Below are positions 46,927 to 60,185 of a stretch of DNA of 64,000 nucleotides, piece after piece; within the stretch, counting starts at the first letter, position 1, and each line of letters begins with the position of its first letter. Position numbers and translations under genes: made by a program. A model generated the notes under the pieces. It worked only from the letters and a program-made list of their open reading frames with translations. It had not been told where the DNA came from and searched no databases. This DNA is from Sordaria brevicollis (Eukaryota > Ascomycota > Sordariomycetes > Sordariales > Sordariaceae): contig JAUTDP010000006.1 in assembly GCA_033439795.1 (NCBI GenBank), forward strand, positions 124,001-188,000, given 5' to 3'.

Positions 46927-49323
46927 GGTCGCTGTAGGTAAGAGGTTGTGTTATTTTGTTTTTGGGTGTTTTCCGACCGTTCTCGTGGGAGATGGAGAGC
47001 GAGTTGTCTTGTCGTCGATCGTTTCGGTCGTTGAATATGTACGTTGTCGTCGTCTCGTCTGTAGGTAGGGTATAATCAATGTCTTGATGACTGTCGATGT
47101 CTTTTTTCTTCCTCTTCGTCCCCTTCTGTTCTCCCCTTCTCGATGCCGCGAAAGTAAAAGATGAAGTTGGAGAAAAAAGCTGGAGAACGGGGAAAGGTGG
47201 GGAGAAGAAAGCGAGTGCCGTGGTTGTTTGAAACCAAGAAAGGCAGTTGGTTGACGGACAGGGTAGGTGATGGATGACAAGGGCCGGGCTAAGGTAGCAA
47301 GGGAGCTGGCCGTTAAGGTTCGTGGGGTTTGTCTCTCAGTCTCGTATGTAATTTACATGGACAAGGACGTCAAGGTAAGACACTCGATGCTGGATGATGT
47401 ACGAAGTGTGGATGTTGGAAGATATGAAACCGGGCAGAGTCGAGTTTAGTGAACTTTCAACGGTCTCGGTTTCTTTTTTTCTCTTGCGCTTTTCATCATC
47501 ATTAAATCGTAGTGTGGCCAAATCCCCTCACACCTTCCCCTCGCATCTTACCAAACTCGCGCCAGCCTTGTCATGTTCTTCCTTCTCAATAGAACGGTGG
47601 GTTTCTGTTTCAAGAGAACACGTGCGACGCTACAGATGGAAAAGATAATCAACAGCGCGGATATTCAGAAAGAATACAAAAACGGAAAGAGGCAACAGTT
47701 AACAAAGTTTGGTTGAAGGGCGATCATTCATGCATCTACAAAATCGGTACCAGTATCAGTATTATGTAATGTAATGTAACGTATACTGTCACCCGTCCCG
47801 CTGCCCGCTCGGCGTCCAGTAGGGGACTCTGCAGGGCCCTCCCAGGGCATCATGCACATGCTTCGTCTCAGTACGTGATACGGTGATACAGTGGCGCAGC
47901 GGACAGGCAGCCAAGAAGGATTTCGAAGAGGTATCCTGCGGTCCCCAGAGCCACGGGACGGATTGCGTGGTGCATGTACATCTTCCACTGGAAATGTAAT
48001 GACGGACGGGGATATTACAGACACACTTCCATGCAGGGATTTAAATCGTGTGCAGCCAGGCAGCATGCCCCGCGGCGGTGCCGCCGCCCATCACTTTTAC
48101 ATGATACCTATCAAGCCTATCAAAATGCAGTGCGGCGAGTTGACACGTTCTCTCTTTTACTTCCTTTGGAAGTTTGGAAGGTGTCTGGTGACTCGAAATG
48201 GGTCATGTTTTTGATATCCAAAGAAGCGGCTTTACGTCATCAACGGGAGTGACTGAATGTGTCTTACATGTACCACGAGGAGAGGGACGACGACTTGGAA
48301 GAAAGATGCCGAGTCCCAGTTTACTTAGCGGGTATAGCCGAGCCGTTAGTGCGTTGCTAGGCCCTGAAAGAAACTTGGAGTATTGGCCGCTAGTAAGCGT
48401 TGGCGACCTGTCAGTCTTGCCTGCTTGGATCTGACTTACACGAGAGTATCGTCGAATTCTGAAACTGAGGGTTGGTGACCTTGGACTACATTTGTCGCCA
48501 ACAGTTAAGAATAACTCCTCAAGTCCCTTTGATTCATGATCGCCAGAATAATCAATGATCCTCAGTAACAAATCTCGAAGAAGAAGAATTCATCATCCAC
48601 TCGCATAAATCACGCTCCCGAACTGGTCTTGTGTCCCGTCAGCTTACATGTTCTTGCAATTCTCAGGTATCACAACGTGCAAGACCACTCGCTTGCAATG
48701 CAAGATGCGAGTCAAGATCGAGATTCAGAATTCCATCCTTCCCTCCCTAGTCCCTAACTCTTGAAGGGGTATATATCAAGGCCGGAAAGGGTTTTTCTCC
48801 AACCTACCTTGTAGTATTAACGTTCCCGGTTTTTGTTGGTTGGCCCCATTCCACCGGGCTCCCGTCCGACGCTCCGATACAGGTAAAAAGAGGCGTTCAT
48901 GTGAGCACGCACACAACAACCACTTTGCCTACACGAGGTTCGTCGCAGCCGAGGTGGGGGGAGGGAGGGTGGTAGATCGTCGATTCGGGAAATTCTTGAA
49001 ACATGACCTGTAAATAGTAAGCCCAGGCATCACACAATAAAGCCTGACAGAGTGGCAGGCTCAGCTCAGCGTGGACGGATTGCAAATAAGCCTAGTATCA
49101 TATAAGCAGTCGACACAAGAAAATAACCAACTGTAACAATGCATAAAGACAAGTGCTGGAGAAAGAAAACCCAAATCGGCTGCTGTATATCCAACAAATT
49201 CTAGCAGATATCTATGTACCGCCGCTAACCCCCTTTTATTCCGAGAAAAAGAAAAATAGGATATATCCATCACATTCGTCAAACCCTAAATCATCATATC
49301 GACAAGCCCCCTTTTGCTACCCT
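46927..49323. other. Long intergenic region
   Basis: A 2.4-kb stretch with no supported gene. Short frames (47891-48214, 48203-48571) have no domains. It includes the Rab promoter and the 3' flank of the FMN dehydrogenase gene. Confidence 0.4.
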
Positions 49324-50915
49324 TTAGATCTTGGACTTCTCCGCAAATTTGACCCTCTGCGCCGGGGTAATCAAAGCATCATACGAGAGGTTCGACAGCG
49401 TATCCGTTGGCGGCGCGCCGTGGTTGAACAGACTCCTGAGGTCGAGCAAGCCGGGGTTGAGCTCCTCGATCTTGGTCGCGCCGATCAGACGCATGTTCAT
49501 CTCCATCTCGTCCTTGAGCAGCTGCATGGCGCGGTCGACACCATCAAAGCCGTAGGCCGACATGGCGTACAGGAAGGGGCGGCCGATACCGACGCCCTTG
49601 GCGCCCAGGCAGAGCGCCTTGAGGATGTCGGTGCCGCGACGGATGCCACCGTCGATGTAGATCTCGATCTTGTTCTCCAGGCCGAGCTCGCGGAGGACGG
49701 GCATGGTCTCGGCGAGAACCTCAATGGCCGAGCGAGCGAACTCGAGCTGGCGACCGCCGTGGTTGGACAGGACGACACCCTGCACACCAACTTCGATGGC
49801 CTTGATCACGTCCTCGACGCGCTGGACACCCTTGAGGATGATGGGCATCTTGGTGATGCTCTGGAACCAGGGGATGTCCTTCCAGCTGAGAGCAGGGTCG
49901 ATGAAGGTGCTGATGGCGCGGGCCGCACCCTGGTTGCGGTCGGTCTCCTGGCCCTTCTGGACGTCACTGCCGTCGTCGGTGAACTTGACGCGCATGTCCT
50001 TCTCACGACGGCCGAGCTGGGGCGCATCGACGGTGATGAAGAGGGCCTTGCAGCCGCGCTTCTCGGCGTGCTTGACGATGCGCTCGGTGATGGCGCGGTC
50101 CTTGTTAACGTAGAGCTGGAGCCACTGGACCTGGTCGCCCTCGGCGGCGTCCATGATCTCGTCAAAGGCGCAAGAGGCGAGAGTAGGTATCATCTGGACA
50201 ACGTTGTGCTTCTTGGCAGCGCGAGTAAGGAGAACCTCACCCTCGACGTGACCAAGCTTGCCGAGCGCGGTGGCAGTAACGTAGAAGGGAACATCGACCT
50301 TAGTGCCGAGCATCGTGGTGCTGAAGTCAACCTTTTCAACATCGACCAAGATCTTGGGACGGAACCAAATACGGTGGAAAGCGGCATGGTTTTCGCGAAG
50401 GGTCTGGAGCACACATCAAGTTAGCAAGTATGTCCAGAAGAGATAGCCCCCAAGAAAGACAGCCGGAAACCAAGTAAAGGTAGACTTACAATCTCATCAT
50501 CAGCCGCACTAGAGTAGTAAGCCCAGGCGGTCTTCTTCATGACTCTCTTGGCAACAGCCTCAAAGTCAAGCAGATTGTAGCACTGCTCGAGCAAAGGCAT
50601 CTCTTCAATGCGCTTCAAGCGCTCCTGCTCCTCGGGGTCGACCTCGGCCTTCTCGGTCACGACGGTGGACATGTCGACGGGGCCCAGGTGCTTGTCCTTG
50701 GCCAAGTACTTCTCGAGAGTGTCGGGAGGGTGGATGGGGTCGAACTCCTCGGTAGCATCCTTGCCGGCATACTTGAGGATAATCTTCATGCCACCGGGGT
50801 GCTCGGGGAGGAACTCTGTGATATCGTAGGCCTTGCCGTGGACAATGACCCAGCAGTCATCCTTGGTGTTGTGCTTGGCGACCTCGACGCCGGTCAATGG
50901 TGTTTGGGGGGCCAT
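49324..50915 (-). CDS. cyb2: Cytochrome b2-type FMN dehydrogenase (L-lactate dehydrogenase, cytochrome)
   Basis: Exons 50915-50490 and 50403-49324 give 501 residues. The N-terminal cytochrome b5 domain has heme ligands in EHPGG (His39) and DPIHPP (His62). The flavin domain follows with KTAWAYYSSAADDEI, QLYVNKDR, the catalytic His/Arg in SNHGGRQLE, and YIDGGIRRGTDILKAL with GIGRPFLYA at the FMN phosphate site. It would oxidise an L-2-hydroxy acid, typically lactate, and pass electrons to cytochrome c. Unlike yeast Cyb2 it has no obvious mitochondrial presequence, since the b5 domain begins at residue 7. It may therefore be cytosolic, or a paralogue with another 2-hydroxy-acid substrate. The large plus-strand frame at 49153-50424 is its antisense shadow. 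Confidence 0.9.
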
Positions 50916-52129
50916 TTTGACTGTAGTTGTGTGTTGTTTCTGTCGACTGGCTTTTCGTCCTGTTGTTCCGGGTATGCTGTAGTATATAATACTCGGTTCT
51001 CGGCCTAATTCCCGGAGGAGAGGAGATGGGCTGATGGCGATGGTGTGGTCTGACTGTTATTTCCGCTAAACGGTATCCGGGGTGGTAGAGGCGGCGAACA
51101 ACCAACTACGTCACAGTAAAAAGCTTGGCAGTGAAGCTGGTGAAGAAGTGGCACTGAAACAGACGAGACGAAAGGGCGAAACGAAGGGAAAACGAAGCTG
51201 TATATAAAAGATATGGTAACGCCGGCTATATAGGCACGCTGGACTGGATACGAGCAACCGAAAGAGAGACAGAAAAAACAAGACGACGATGTTGCTGATC
51301 GGGGATGGAAAGTGGAAAGCGCGAGAGAGAGCGGCGGTTTAGCGCTTTGGGCCAACACTTTCAGGCGGCATTCAGCGGGTCACCACCGGCACTAGAACGC
51401 TGCGATGTTCGGAGGGCCTTGGCGAATCCCAGCGTAAACTGACGCCGAATTACCGTAGCGCACCAATCGGCGGCCCGCCAATTCTAAACGACCCCAATGC
51501 GTGTGGGGAAAATCTCGGCATCGGCTTCAAGCGAGGTGCTGCATTCGTGCGGGGTTGTCCTTCAAACGGCTTAAGGCGTGGAGGTGGTGGGGGCGCGATA
51601 ACAACCCCACATAGCTTCTTTTTCATCCAATCCACCAACAAAAGTTGGGGTTGCCCTTGGAGCGGCTGTAAAAGCGTTGGCATCCACGACTCCAGCGAAC
51701 TTTCGACAGCCACGGCGCTGAAGCCCCAAACAAAACAACCTCTGGTGATGAAGCGTCGAGATGGCTTCGTCAACCAGACAGACCGAAAGTAAACAATAAC
51801 AATTATTGGCGTACTAGGTCAAACTCTACTCCTGGTTCTTTTCCCATCCTCGCCTGCTGTTCCTACGTTTTTTAACAACCTCGCATCATGCTCTCATCAC
51901 CCACATGATGACCTTGACCCAATTCATCCAGGTTTCCTCTCCACCAAGAATTGTTCCCACGTTGAAACCGGAGACCACCACTCCGCATACCAAGACCTCC
52001 CCACACATTGCTGACATGGACCGTCGGTCTTGGTCCGTAGATCGCTCGCCATCGGCTTGGAGCCTTGGACAACTTCCTAACACATGAAAATGTTTTTGTG
52101 TAGCTGATGTGCCGACCATCTATGATGAC
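50916..52129. other. Intergenic, FMN dehydrogenase promoter
   Basis: No supported gene. It holds a TATA-like element close to the dehydrogenase start and an AT-rich TATATAAAAG at 51201-51210. Confidence 0.45.
50983..50990 (-). promoter_or_regulatory. TATA-like element, FMN dehydrogenase
   Basis: A TATATAAT tract (ATTATATA on the minus strand) about 70 bases upstream of the ATG at 50915. Confidence 0.4.
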
Positions 52130-54573
52130 TTATGAGGACTTGGTCTGGTTGGCCGCCGCCACCTGTGTGTGTGTTCTTGTTAGCCTCGAAGTTTCACTCT
52201 TGTGTGCGCTCAACTGGAACTGCCGGTGTTTCGTTGGGGGCTGTTCAGGGTCAAGTTCGTACTAACCTCGGAGATCAAGCCCCGTCCGATCTCAATGGTC
52301 TCCGCTGCGCCTCTCTGGCGGAGCCAGAACAGTTGCTCCGCAGTCTTGGTAGCGTTGACTCTGGCCTCCTCCTCGAGCGCCTCCCGTGTGATTCTCTCAC
52401 CACTGCTGACATGGCCCGGGCCCTGGGCCTCTTCGGTAAGGTCGGCGTCGTGTCCGTGATGGCCAAACGTCTGCTCAAGCAGCTTCTTGCGCATGGCATA
52501 ACGCTCAGCGCGCTCCTTCTGCAGACCCGGGTTGTCCAGCTTCTGGACGAGGCTGCGGACGACCAGCTGCACGGCAAAGTAGATGTGCTCGGCGAAGAGA
52601 ATGGACAGGAGCAGCGCCCAGCCGGAAATGTCCCAAGGGGTGCCGTCGGGGTTGATGTCATGCTTGTTAAACAGGTACACCAAAGCCGCGCTGGTAATGC
52701 TACCCATCCATGAGAGGAAGCCGAGAGAGTTGAGCCAGGGTCCGATAGAGTCGGCACGCCAAGGAACGGGCCGCTTGCTGCCAATGGCAATCTTCATGGC
52801 GTCAGAGCGGGCCTCAACCCAGTTGTTGACAAGGAAAGAGCAGGCAGCAAGCGGCCAGATGACGGAAAAAAGCGAGAGATAGCCGAACTGGACCACCATC
52901 TCGCGGTAATCAACGGTAACATCGTACTCGTCGAGCTCAGCTTCGTTTCTGACACGCTTGAGGAAGTCGGCCTCATCGGGATGGTCCTTGATCTTGAGCT
53001 CGTGGCCGTTGCCGGAAAGCTCAGACTGAACCTGCTGAACCTTCTTGAAGGCCTTGCGCTTGGCATACGGCACGATCACCTCGGTCAAGAAGTTAACGAT
53101 CTGCGCCGTGACGGTGAAGTAGATGACTTGCTTTGTCAGTCTGTCGGGGTTGATTTCCCAGCTCTTGGTGATGGGCTTCTCCATGGTCACGAAACTCTGG
53201 GCGGTGACCTTGAACACATCGAGGTAGGGAATAAGAAGCTTGCCGAATGGGACGTAGACAAAGGCCGTCAGGAAAATAGGGAGATAAGAGGTGATGAAGT
53301 TGATCACAAAGATCTTCTCAATGAAGGCTGCTTGATGAGCGTCGTGTGTCTCATAATTCTCTTCCTTGGTAAGCCTTTCGGCAAGGTTGGTGAGCAGGCC
53401 TGAGAGGGTAGGCATGAAGATGGTGAGAAGGACCGTGGGCAAAAAGGTCAAGTATTGCTTGAATGGTCCCGTGTAGATTTCGGTGATGAAAACCTCGATC
53501 GAGAAGCAGCTCACAATCAAGCTGCCAAGAACGACAACGCAAGCCAGGGCGAATGGAATCTGGAGCAGCTGGCGAGAAAGACGCTTGAATGGTGAGTACA
53601 CACGAACGATTTCGCCCGTGACCGGGTCTTGCGCTTCCCTTTCGAACTGGAACTGTGGCCTGGGGTGCTGGATCCTGGACACGCCACGAACTCCCCAACG
53701 GACGGCGAGATCAACTTCCTTGGTCTTCCAGTGCTCGAAGAATACAACGGACCAGAGGGAGTTGACCACAGCGTAGAACCACGAAAACTTGCCGAGAATA
53801 AGCCAGGCAGCAAAGCCAAAGGCAGCCGGGAACAGCAAGAAGGCAAAGTATGACTGGAGGAAGGCGAAGTAAAAGGCGACGCGCTCGCCAAACTTGTCGC
53901 GGATGCGGTTTAGGTCCTCCTCCTCAAGGAAGTACTTGGCCGACCAGGCCTTGATCCATCGGCGGTTGAACGCATGGTCGTGAAGGGGGAAGATGGAATC
54001 GACGTATTTCCACTTGCCCACCTGGGCGGTGATACCGGCGCCGCCCTCGTTATTTGATTTGGTGATGAGAAGGTAGGTAAGTCGGAGTCGCTCGGCCTCG
54101 CTCACGGGTTCCTCCTCGAGGTACTTGGAAAGATCCTGGTTAGGTGCGGAAGTGCGGACGCCGAAGAGCCAGTCCTGGATGCGGTAGCGGTAGACCTGGG
54201 AAGTGAGGAGTTTCTCTGAGGCAATCTTGGTGAAGACCAAGAGGGAGGATTTCCCGCCAGGCCGAACTTCGGTCGCGAATCCAACGGCGGAGAGGGCGTT
54301 GACGAGTTGAATGAAAGCAGCCTCGGCTTCCTCTTTCTCCTTGACTATGGCAGATATTAGCGTCATCTGGTTTCGCTAGAGGTCATGCCAGGAGCGGACA
54401 TACCGGAAGTGGTGGGCAGCTTGTAATGGATCACATAGTCAACACTGCGGTGCATGTCAGTCACAGTCACATAAGCCCAAATCAATTCGTGTGAAGCTTC
54501 TCACTCACTCAAAGTTGGACCCAGTTCCGGGCTGGGCTTTGTCGTCCAGGTAGAACGACAATGGGTCGGCCAT
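52130..54573 (-). CDS. TMEM16/anoctamin-family lipid scramblase
   Basis: Four exons (54573-54509, 54444-54404, 54344-52267, 52162-52130) give 738 residues, the length of the fungal scramblases nhTMEM16 and afTMEM16. The cytosolic N-terminal domain contains SNFDVDYVIHYKL and the VRTSAPNQDLSKYLEEE region. About ten hydrophobic helices follow, with FPLHDHAFNRRWIKAW before the first. Acidic residues that suit the calcium sites are seen in FLTEVIVPYAKRK, NNWVEARSDAMKI and SILFAEHIYFAVQ. The C-terminus has a helical AERYAMRKKLLEQTFGHHGHD segment and ends in VAAANQTKSS from a 33-base last exon. The family moves phospholipids between leaflets in a calcium-dependent way; yeast Ist2 is a distant relative that tethers cortical ER. 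Confidence 0.92.
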
Positions 54574-54895
54574 GGTGTCGAATTTGGCTCTCAGGCCCCT
54601 TTCTTCGAATGAGGTGGACGCGTCAATTGAGGACCGTCGTAGAGCGGTTGTGTGTTGGATGTTTGTCCGTTAAGTGTAATAGAGGACGGATGTCCCGATA
54701 TATCTGGGACGATAATAAGATGAAAGTCCGGGTTTGGAGCTTTACAGAAGCTTGAACCCTGGAATTCGAGAAAGGGTAATCGACGTCACTAGGCGTCCAC
54801 CTCTCCCGTTCTATCAAATTAGAGGGTAGACTCGACCAGTAGAAACAAGCTTACATAAGGCGCCCCAGCCACCAAATTCTAGTTGCAGACCTTCC
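54574..54895. other. Scramblase promoter, edge of RIP block
   Basis: Composition is normal up to about 54,890, after which TG dinucleotides disappear abruptly. No gene is seen. Confidence 0.45.
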
Positions 54896-54899
54896 TAAT

Positions 54900-57800
54900 A
54901 GTCTAGGCACCCCCAATTCGGGTTCCATAAAACTCTTCTAAATATATACATTAATTTTTAACCCTTAATTACAATATCTACTTTACTATATAATCTAACA
55001 ATTAATAATTTAATTTACAATCTCCGCGCTACGAAAACTTCAATTACACTAACTACAACTATTATTACTATTATTATTATAATTTACTACGTTATTAACT
55101 ATATCCCAATTAATCGATAAAAAAATCGTCGTTAAATAAATCTATTTAAATTTTATAAATAAATTTAGGGAATAGAGCGACGAATTTATAATTTATACTA
55201 AAGTTTTAAACTTTACTAATTATATATTAGGGGTATAATTAATTCCCCTTAAACTTATAGAATTAATTATTATAAATTACGTTATTAAATCGTCCGCCCG
55301 TTATTATATCGAAAAGGCTAAGGAAACCCTTAACGATTTTAAAAATAGTACCTTTATTACGCTAATCCCTCCTTATAGCGCTAATAATATCCTTATAAAC
55401 GTAGAACTTACCGAAAAATCCTTAAAAAGATAAATTAATAATACTACCGCCAAATTTACCGACTTTATTATTGCGAGGCTATAAAAATATAATTACAATA
55501 TTAATATACTTAATCACCAGTCTAAAAAATATAAAACCTTTTCGAAATACCGCGTTATATTTACTAAATAAATACGTAAAACCATTTATTAAAATTATAA
55601 ATCTAATTACCTCTAAAATAATAAAAATTTCCCCTAATAGTATTTTACCCTTATTAAAGGGTTATAATACCGTTTTGAATAAACCCTTATTAATATTTAT
55701 AAAGCTTACCGCGATTATATTAATAAACCCTTTATAATAAAGCCCAAAATAGGAATAATTAAATAAATCGACGGTTAAAAAACTATTATAATTAGAACCC
55801 AATTTTACGCAGTCCTTAAATCCTTATTAATTACCGTTTAATTCTATAATTTTATCGAATATTTACGCCCTATTCGACCGGGTTAAACCTCCGGCGCCTT
55901 ACATTAATACTATTTATAAATCGTTAATAATATTTTTAATTTCTATATTTTATCTAGGGATTTCCGTATTAAGGGCTTTAATAATAAAACACCCGTAATT
56001 TTATAGACTAAATTTAACCGTAGAGGCATTCGTAGGGCGTCCTTTAAAATTAGAAGTAATACCCTTAATAAGTTAAAGGATATTAATATTAAAATAGAAG
56101 ACGTTTAATTTAATAAACTTTAACGCAATTAGCGTAAAAAGAAATATATAATATAAATTAAAGACTTTAAATAGAATAGAAATTTATTATCGTTATTTCG
56201 TTATAAAATTTACGAAGAGGGTACGTATATTATTAAATATTATTAATATTTTTTTCTTAGTAGGGCTTTAAACTTTTATTAAAAACCTAATTTTAAGGTA
56301 TAAATTCGGGTAATTAAGAATTTTAATAACGATTTAAAGCTCAAAAGGGAAATTGAAATCTAAAGAAGGGAAATAATTAAATAATTAATAAATCCTATCC
56401 TTAATATTAGTAATTAATTTTAGAATAATTAATTCTTTAATAAAAATATTATTATAAACCCTATTCCTATCCTTATTTAAATTTATAGAACCGTTATAAT
56501 ATAAATAATATTCTAAACGGGAGAAGGAAATTCTAATACTTACCCGTTCAAAAATTACGCTCTTTTTGATTTTGGTAGCTCTTTATACGTATTTAACGAA
56601 ATTACGCGTTTTTTCAATTTCTATTACGTACCTTATAATAATAACTTATAGGTTAAAGATTTACGTATTATAATTTAAAATTATAGGGAAATTAATTTCA
56701 TTATTAATAAAAAGAACGGGCCTAAGAAATTACGTTTCTATAATATAGCCTTTTACCCTAACTTTATAATTAATTTTATTTCCTTATATTTATTACGCAA
56801 ATAAAGTTTTTTTTAGGATTATAAATTACCTAATAACTACTTTTATAATATAAACTAATTATTATTTTACTATTTTAAGACCCGTTACTACTAAACTCTA
56901 TTTAAAAAGCTTTTCTATTTATTTATTCGGGCGAATTTCTATACCCGTAGGAATATAATTAATTCTTATATAAGTTATAAATATTACCGTAAAGACCCCT
57001 TTATTTAGTATTTTAAATTAGGGTACCCTAGTTTTTAAATATTATTTTACTTCTATAATATATTAAAAATTAAAGTCCTATTTAAAAATAAGAAGGAGGA
57101 AGACGAAGAAAACCCTAAGACTAAATAATATAATATTTATACCCAAATAAAGATTAAATAATAAATTAAGTAGAAATTTAAAAATAAAAGGTATAAGGTT
57201 AGAGAACGTTTCGCTATAAATTTTTTCAATTATAAAGAAAATTACCGAAGCTATATTAATATTATATTTATTATTTATAAATTTACTAAATATATTTAGG
57301 AATACTTCTTCTACGACCAATTCGCTACTATAATTGCAATTTGCTTAAATAACCTCTTTATTTTCTTTAAAATATAATTTAATATTATAGTACAAATATT
57401 AAAATACAATAATAAAATTATAAAATTATAATTACTTTTAAATTTACTAATATAATATAGTATAATTATAGAGCCTTCTACCCTATATATTTAAATATAA
57501 AACGGAGGTATAAAGCGCTCGGGAAATATAATTAAGGATAAAACGCGCGCTATAAATCTAAATATTCGTTTTCCTAAGGATTTTTAACTAGAAATCGTTT
57601 TTATAATAATATATTTTAATAATCGGTCCCCCAAATATTTCTACGATTAGAAACCTCCTTATAAAAGATTCTATACGGCTATTACTAGGAAAATTAATAA
57701 TAGTAATAATGAAGTTACCCCCCGTAAATTTAATATTTCTTACCTTCGAATTTATAATTTTAAAATATTTATAATAATTACTACCGTTAAAAATAAGTAA

Positions 57801-60180
57801 AATAAGCTTTAAAAAATAAACCCTAAAGCGTAAATTAAACATTTAATTAATTATATTTCTATAACTATTTACCAAATTTAGAACCCTATTATTAATAAAA
57901 TTATTAATACCCGTAACGTTATTTTTAATAAATATACCCTCTTTATTAATAAAGTAGAGAAAGAAGCCGAATCCTTAAAGCTTATTTTAGAAGAATTTAC
58001 CGTTTTATTAAAGAAATATACCGCTAAAAAATAATTATTAAATAATTAATCCCCCTTTAATTTTATAATTAATTATACTAATATAAACAATACGAATATT
58101 TACGACCTTCTAAACTCTTTCTTTTTTAACCTAATTTAAAAAGGGGAAGTAATAATTATTAGGGAGGTATAAACCGAAGAAATAATTACTAAGGAAGTAA
58201 AAATTAGCGTATCGCTTTTAAACCCTTTTAATAAAATTATAGACCCAAAGGAAGACCGAATAGCTATTAATTATTTCGTTAATTACAATTATTTAATATT
58301 ATTAAATATATTATTATTAATTTCCTTTTTTATAGGGGTATTCGCTATAAATTGTATTAAGTATATTAAAAAAGAATTATTAAAAAGTTTTAAGCCTTAA
58401 AAAATAGTATTCAACGCCGGACGTTTTTATTAATTTATAATTATAACGTACGGGAAGAAGGTTATTAAAATAGAATTATAACGTTCTATACGTAAAGAAA
58501 AAGTAATTACTAAAAATATAATCGAATCCTTAATCGCTATTAATAAATTTTAAAGCTTTTACCGTTATTAATTACCGCTAATACTTCGTAATTATAAGGA
58601 TTTCGATAAATATCCTTTAAGCGACCTCTTTAAATAAACCGAGCGAATTTACTTCGAGAATTATAAGTAAATAAAAACCTGGGTAGAAATAAATTACGAC
58701 GAATTTAAAGTTAAAAGTAAGCAAATTTTCAATTATATATAAATATATATTTATAAATATTTTAAAAATAATTACTTTAATAAAGTTAAAATTCGTTTAA
58801 TTATATATAAAAATTAATAAGTAAGGATTATAGGGTAGGAAATTTATATTTTTACCCTAATAAAAAGGTCCTTCTACACCTTTATAATTATAATTTTACG
58901 CTTTAACTTTAAATTTATTTAATAAAATATAATTAACGCCTTCGTAAATATAATAATAGACGAAGAGATTTATATACGTATACTATTAAATTATTATATT
59001 TAGGGGAAAGTATTTAAAATTTTTAAAGTATTATATAATTTTCGTCGTTCCCTACTATTATAGTAATAAAAATTTATAAAGATATTTAAAGCCCTAAGGT
59101 TTTACGCAATCCCTAAAAATCCCTATATTCTAATTAATAACGGTATTTTAATCTTTTATTACGTTAATAATATTATTTTTTATTACTACCCTATTAAGGA
59201 GGAAATTGCCCGGTAATATATAAAGACTCTATAATCCTAATATAATTTAATTAAAAGAGAGGAATTGTAATAATTCTTAAGTATTAAGGTAATCCGCGAT
59301 CGCAAAGCCCGCAAAATTTAATTATCTTAACGGTTATATTTTTAAAAGATTTATAAATTCGCCGACGATAAATATACTACTTAAATCCCAATAAATAATA
59401 TCGAATTAATACTTTACGATTATAAAATTATTAATTAATTTATTTATTAATATTAAATTAAAATCGGGTCTATATTTTACGCCGCCGTTATTATTAAATT
59501 AAATATTACCTTTATAATTAATCGATTTACTAAATACAATTACAACCTAAAATTAAAATATTATAAGGCTATAAATAAAATATTATATTACTTCTTTACT
59601 ACCGTAGACCTAGCCTTATATTATAAAGGAAATACTAAATTTTAATTTATTTTTAACGCTTCCTTTACCGATAATTCTATCGACCGTAAAAATTCCTAAA
59701 GATTTATAATAAAATTATATAATAAATTCATTTATTAAGGAGTTTTTAAATAATTAATAATAATTACCTCTATAATTAAAGTAAAATTCGTAGCCTTTTC
59801 TAATATCGCTAAGGAAATATTATATATTATAAGGCTACTTAGAGGTTTTATATTGAAATTCTCTAACCCTATTTTAATTTTCGAATATAATAATATTTAA
59901 ATACTTAGAATCTTAAACGTAGAGGCATTAAAATTAGTAACCAAATTCCGCTATATTGATATTTATTAATATTAATTAAGGTAAGAGGTATAAATAAGAT
60001 TCTTATTCCCTAGCTAAATCTATAGCGCCAATATGGCATAGGGTCTATCTCCGATTCCCCGTAGGATAAAACCGTAGGCGTTAAGCGCCCCGGATAAAAA
60101 CCCCGGCTATATTTCTCGGCGCGGACCTATCCGCGCCGCTTTTTCGGCGTTCTACGATCGCGGTACATACTTACCGCCAA
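54900..60180 (+). mobile_element. RIP-degraded Ty1/copia relic
   Basis: AT-rich sequence with no usable frames. At 59,145-59,210 the plus strand translates to FYYVNNIIFYYYPIKEEIAR, the copia reverse-transcriptase box with YVDD changed to YVNN by G-to-A. A degenerate YNLIKREELQQFL segment follows. At about 59,880-60,050 the copia RNase H tail is recognisable (EALKLVTKFRYIDIYQ, then ANMA-GLS). No LTR pair or target duplication could be found, so both ends are approximate. TG is almost absent while CA is partly kept in the first few hundred bases, a strand-biased RIP pattern. Confidence 0.75.
60117..60138. repeat. GC-rich perfect inverted repeat
   Basis: Nine-base arms CGGCGCGGA and TCCGCGCCG separated by CCTA, inside a GC-rich patch (about 60,030-60,185) in otherwise AT-rich RIP'd DNA. 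Confidence 0.8.
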
Positions 60181-60185
60181 TGCGA

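Noticed and set aside
49153..50424. A 423-codon open frame on the plus strand
   Set aside because: Exact antisense of the cytochrome b2-type gene. Its translation is an Asp/Leu/Glu-rich artefact of GC-biased codons, with no domain.
55471..55737. An 88-codon frame in AT-rich DNA
   Set aside because: Ile/Asn/Lys-rich translation produced by AT bias inside a RIP'd transposon relic.
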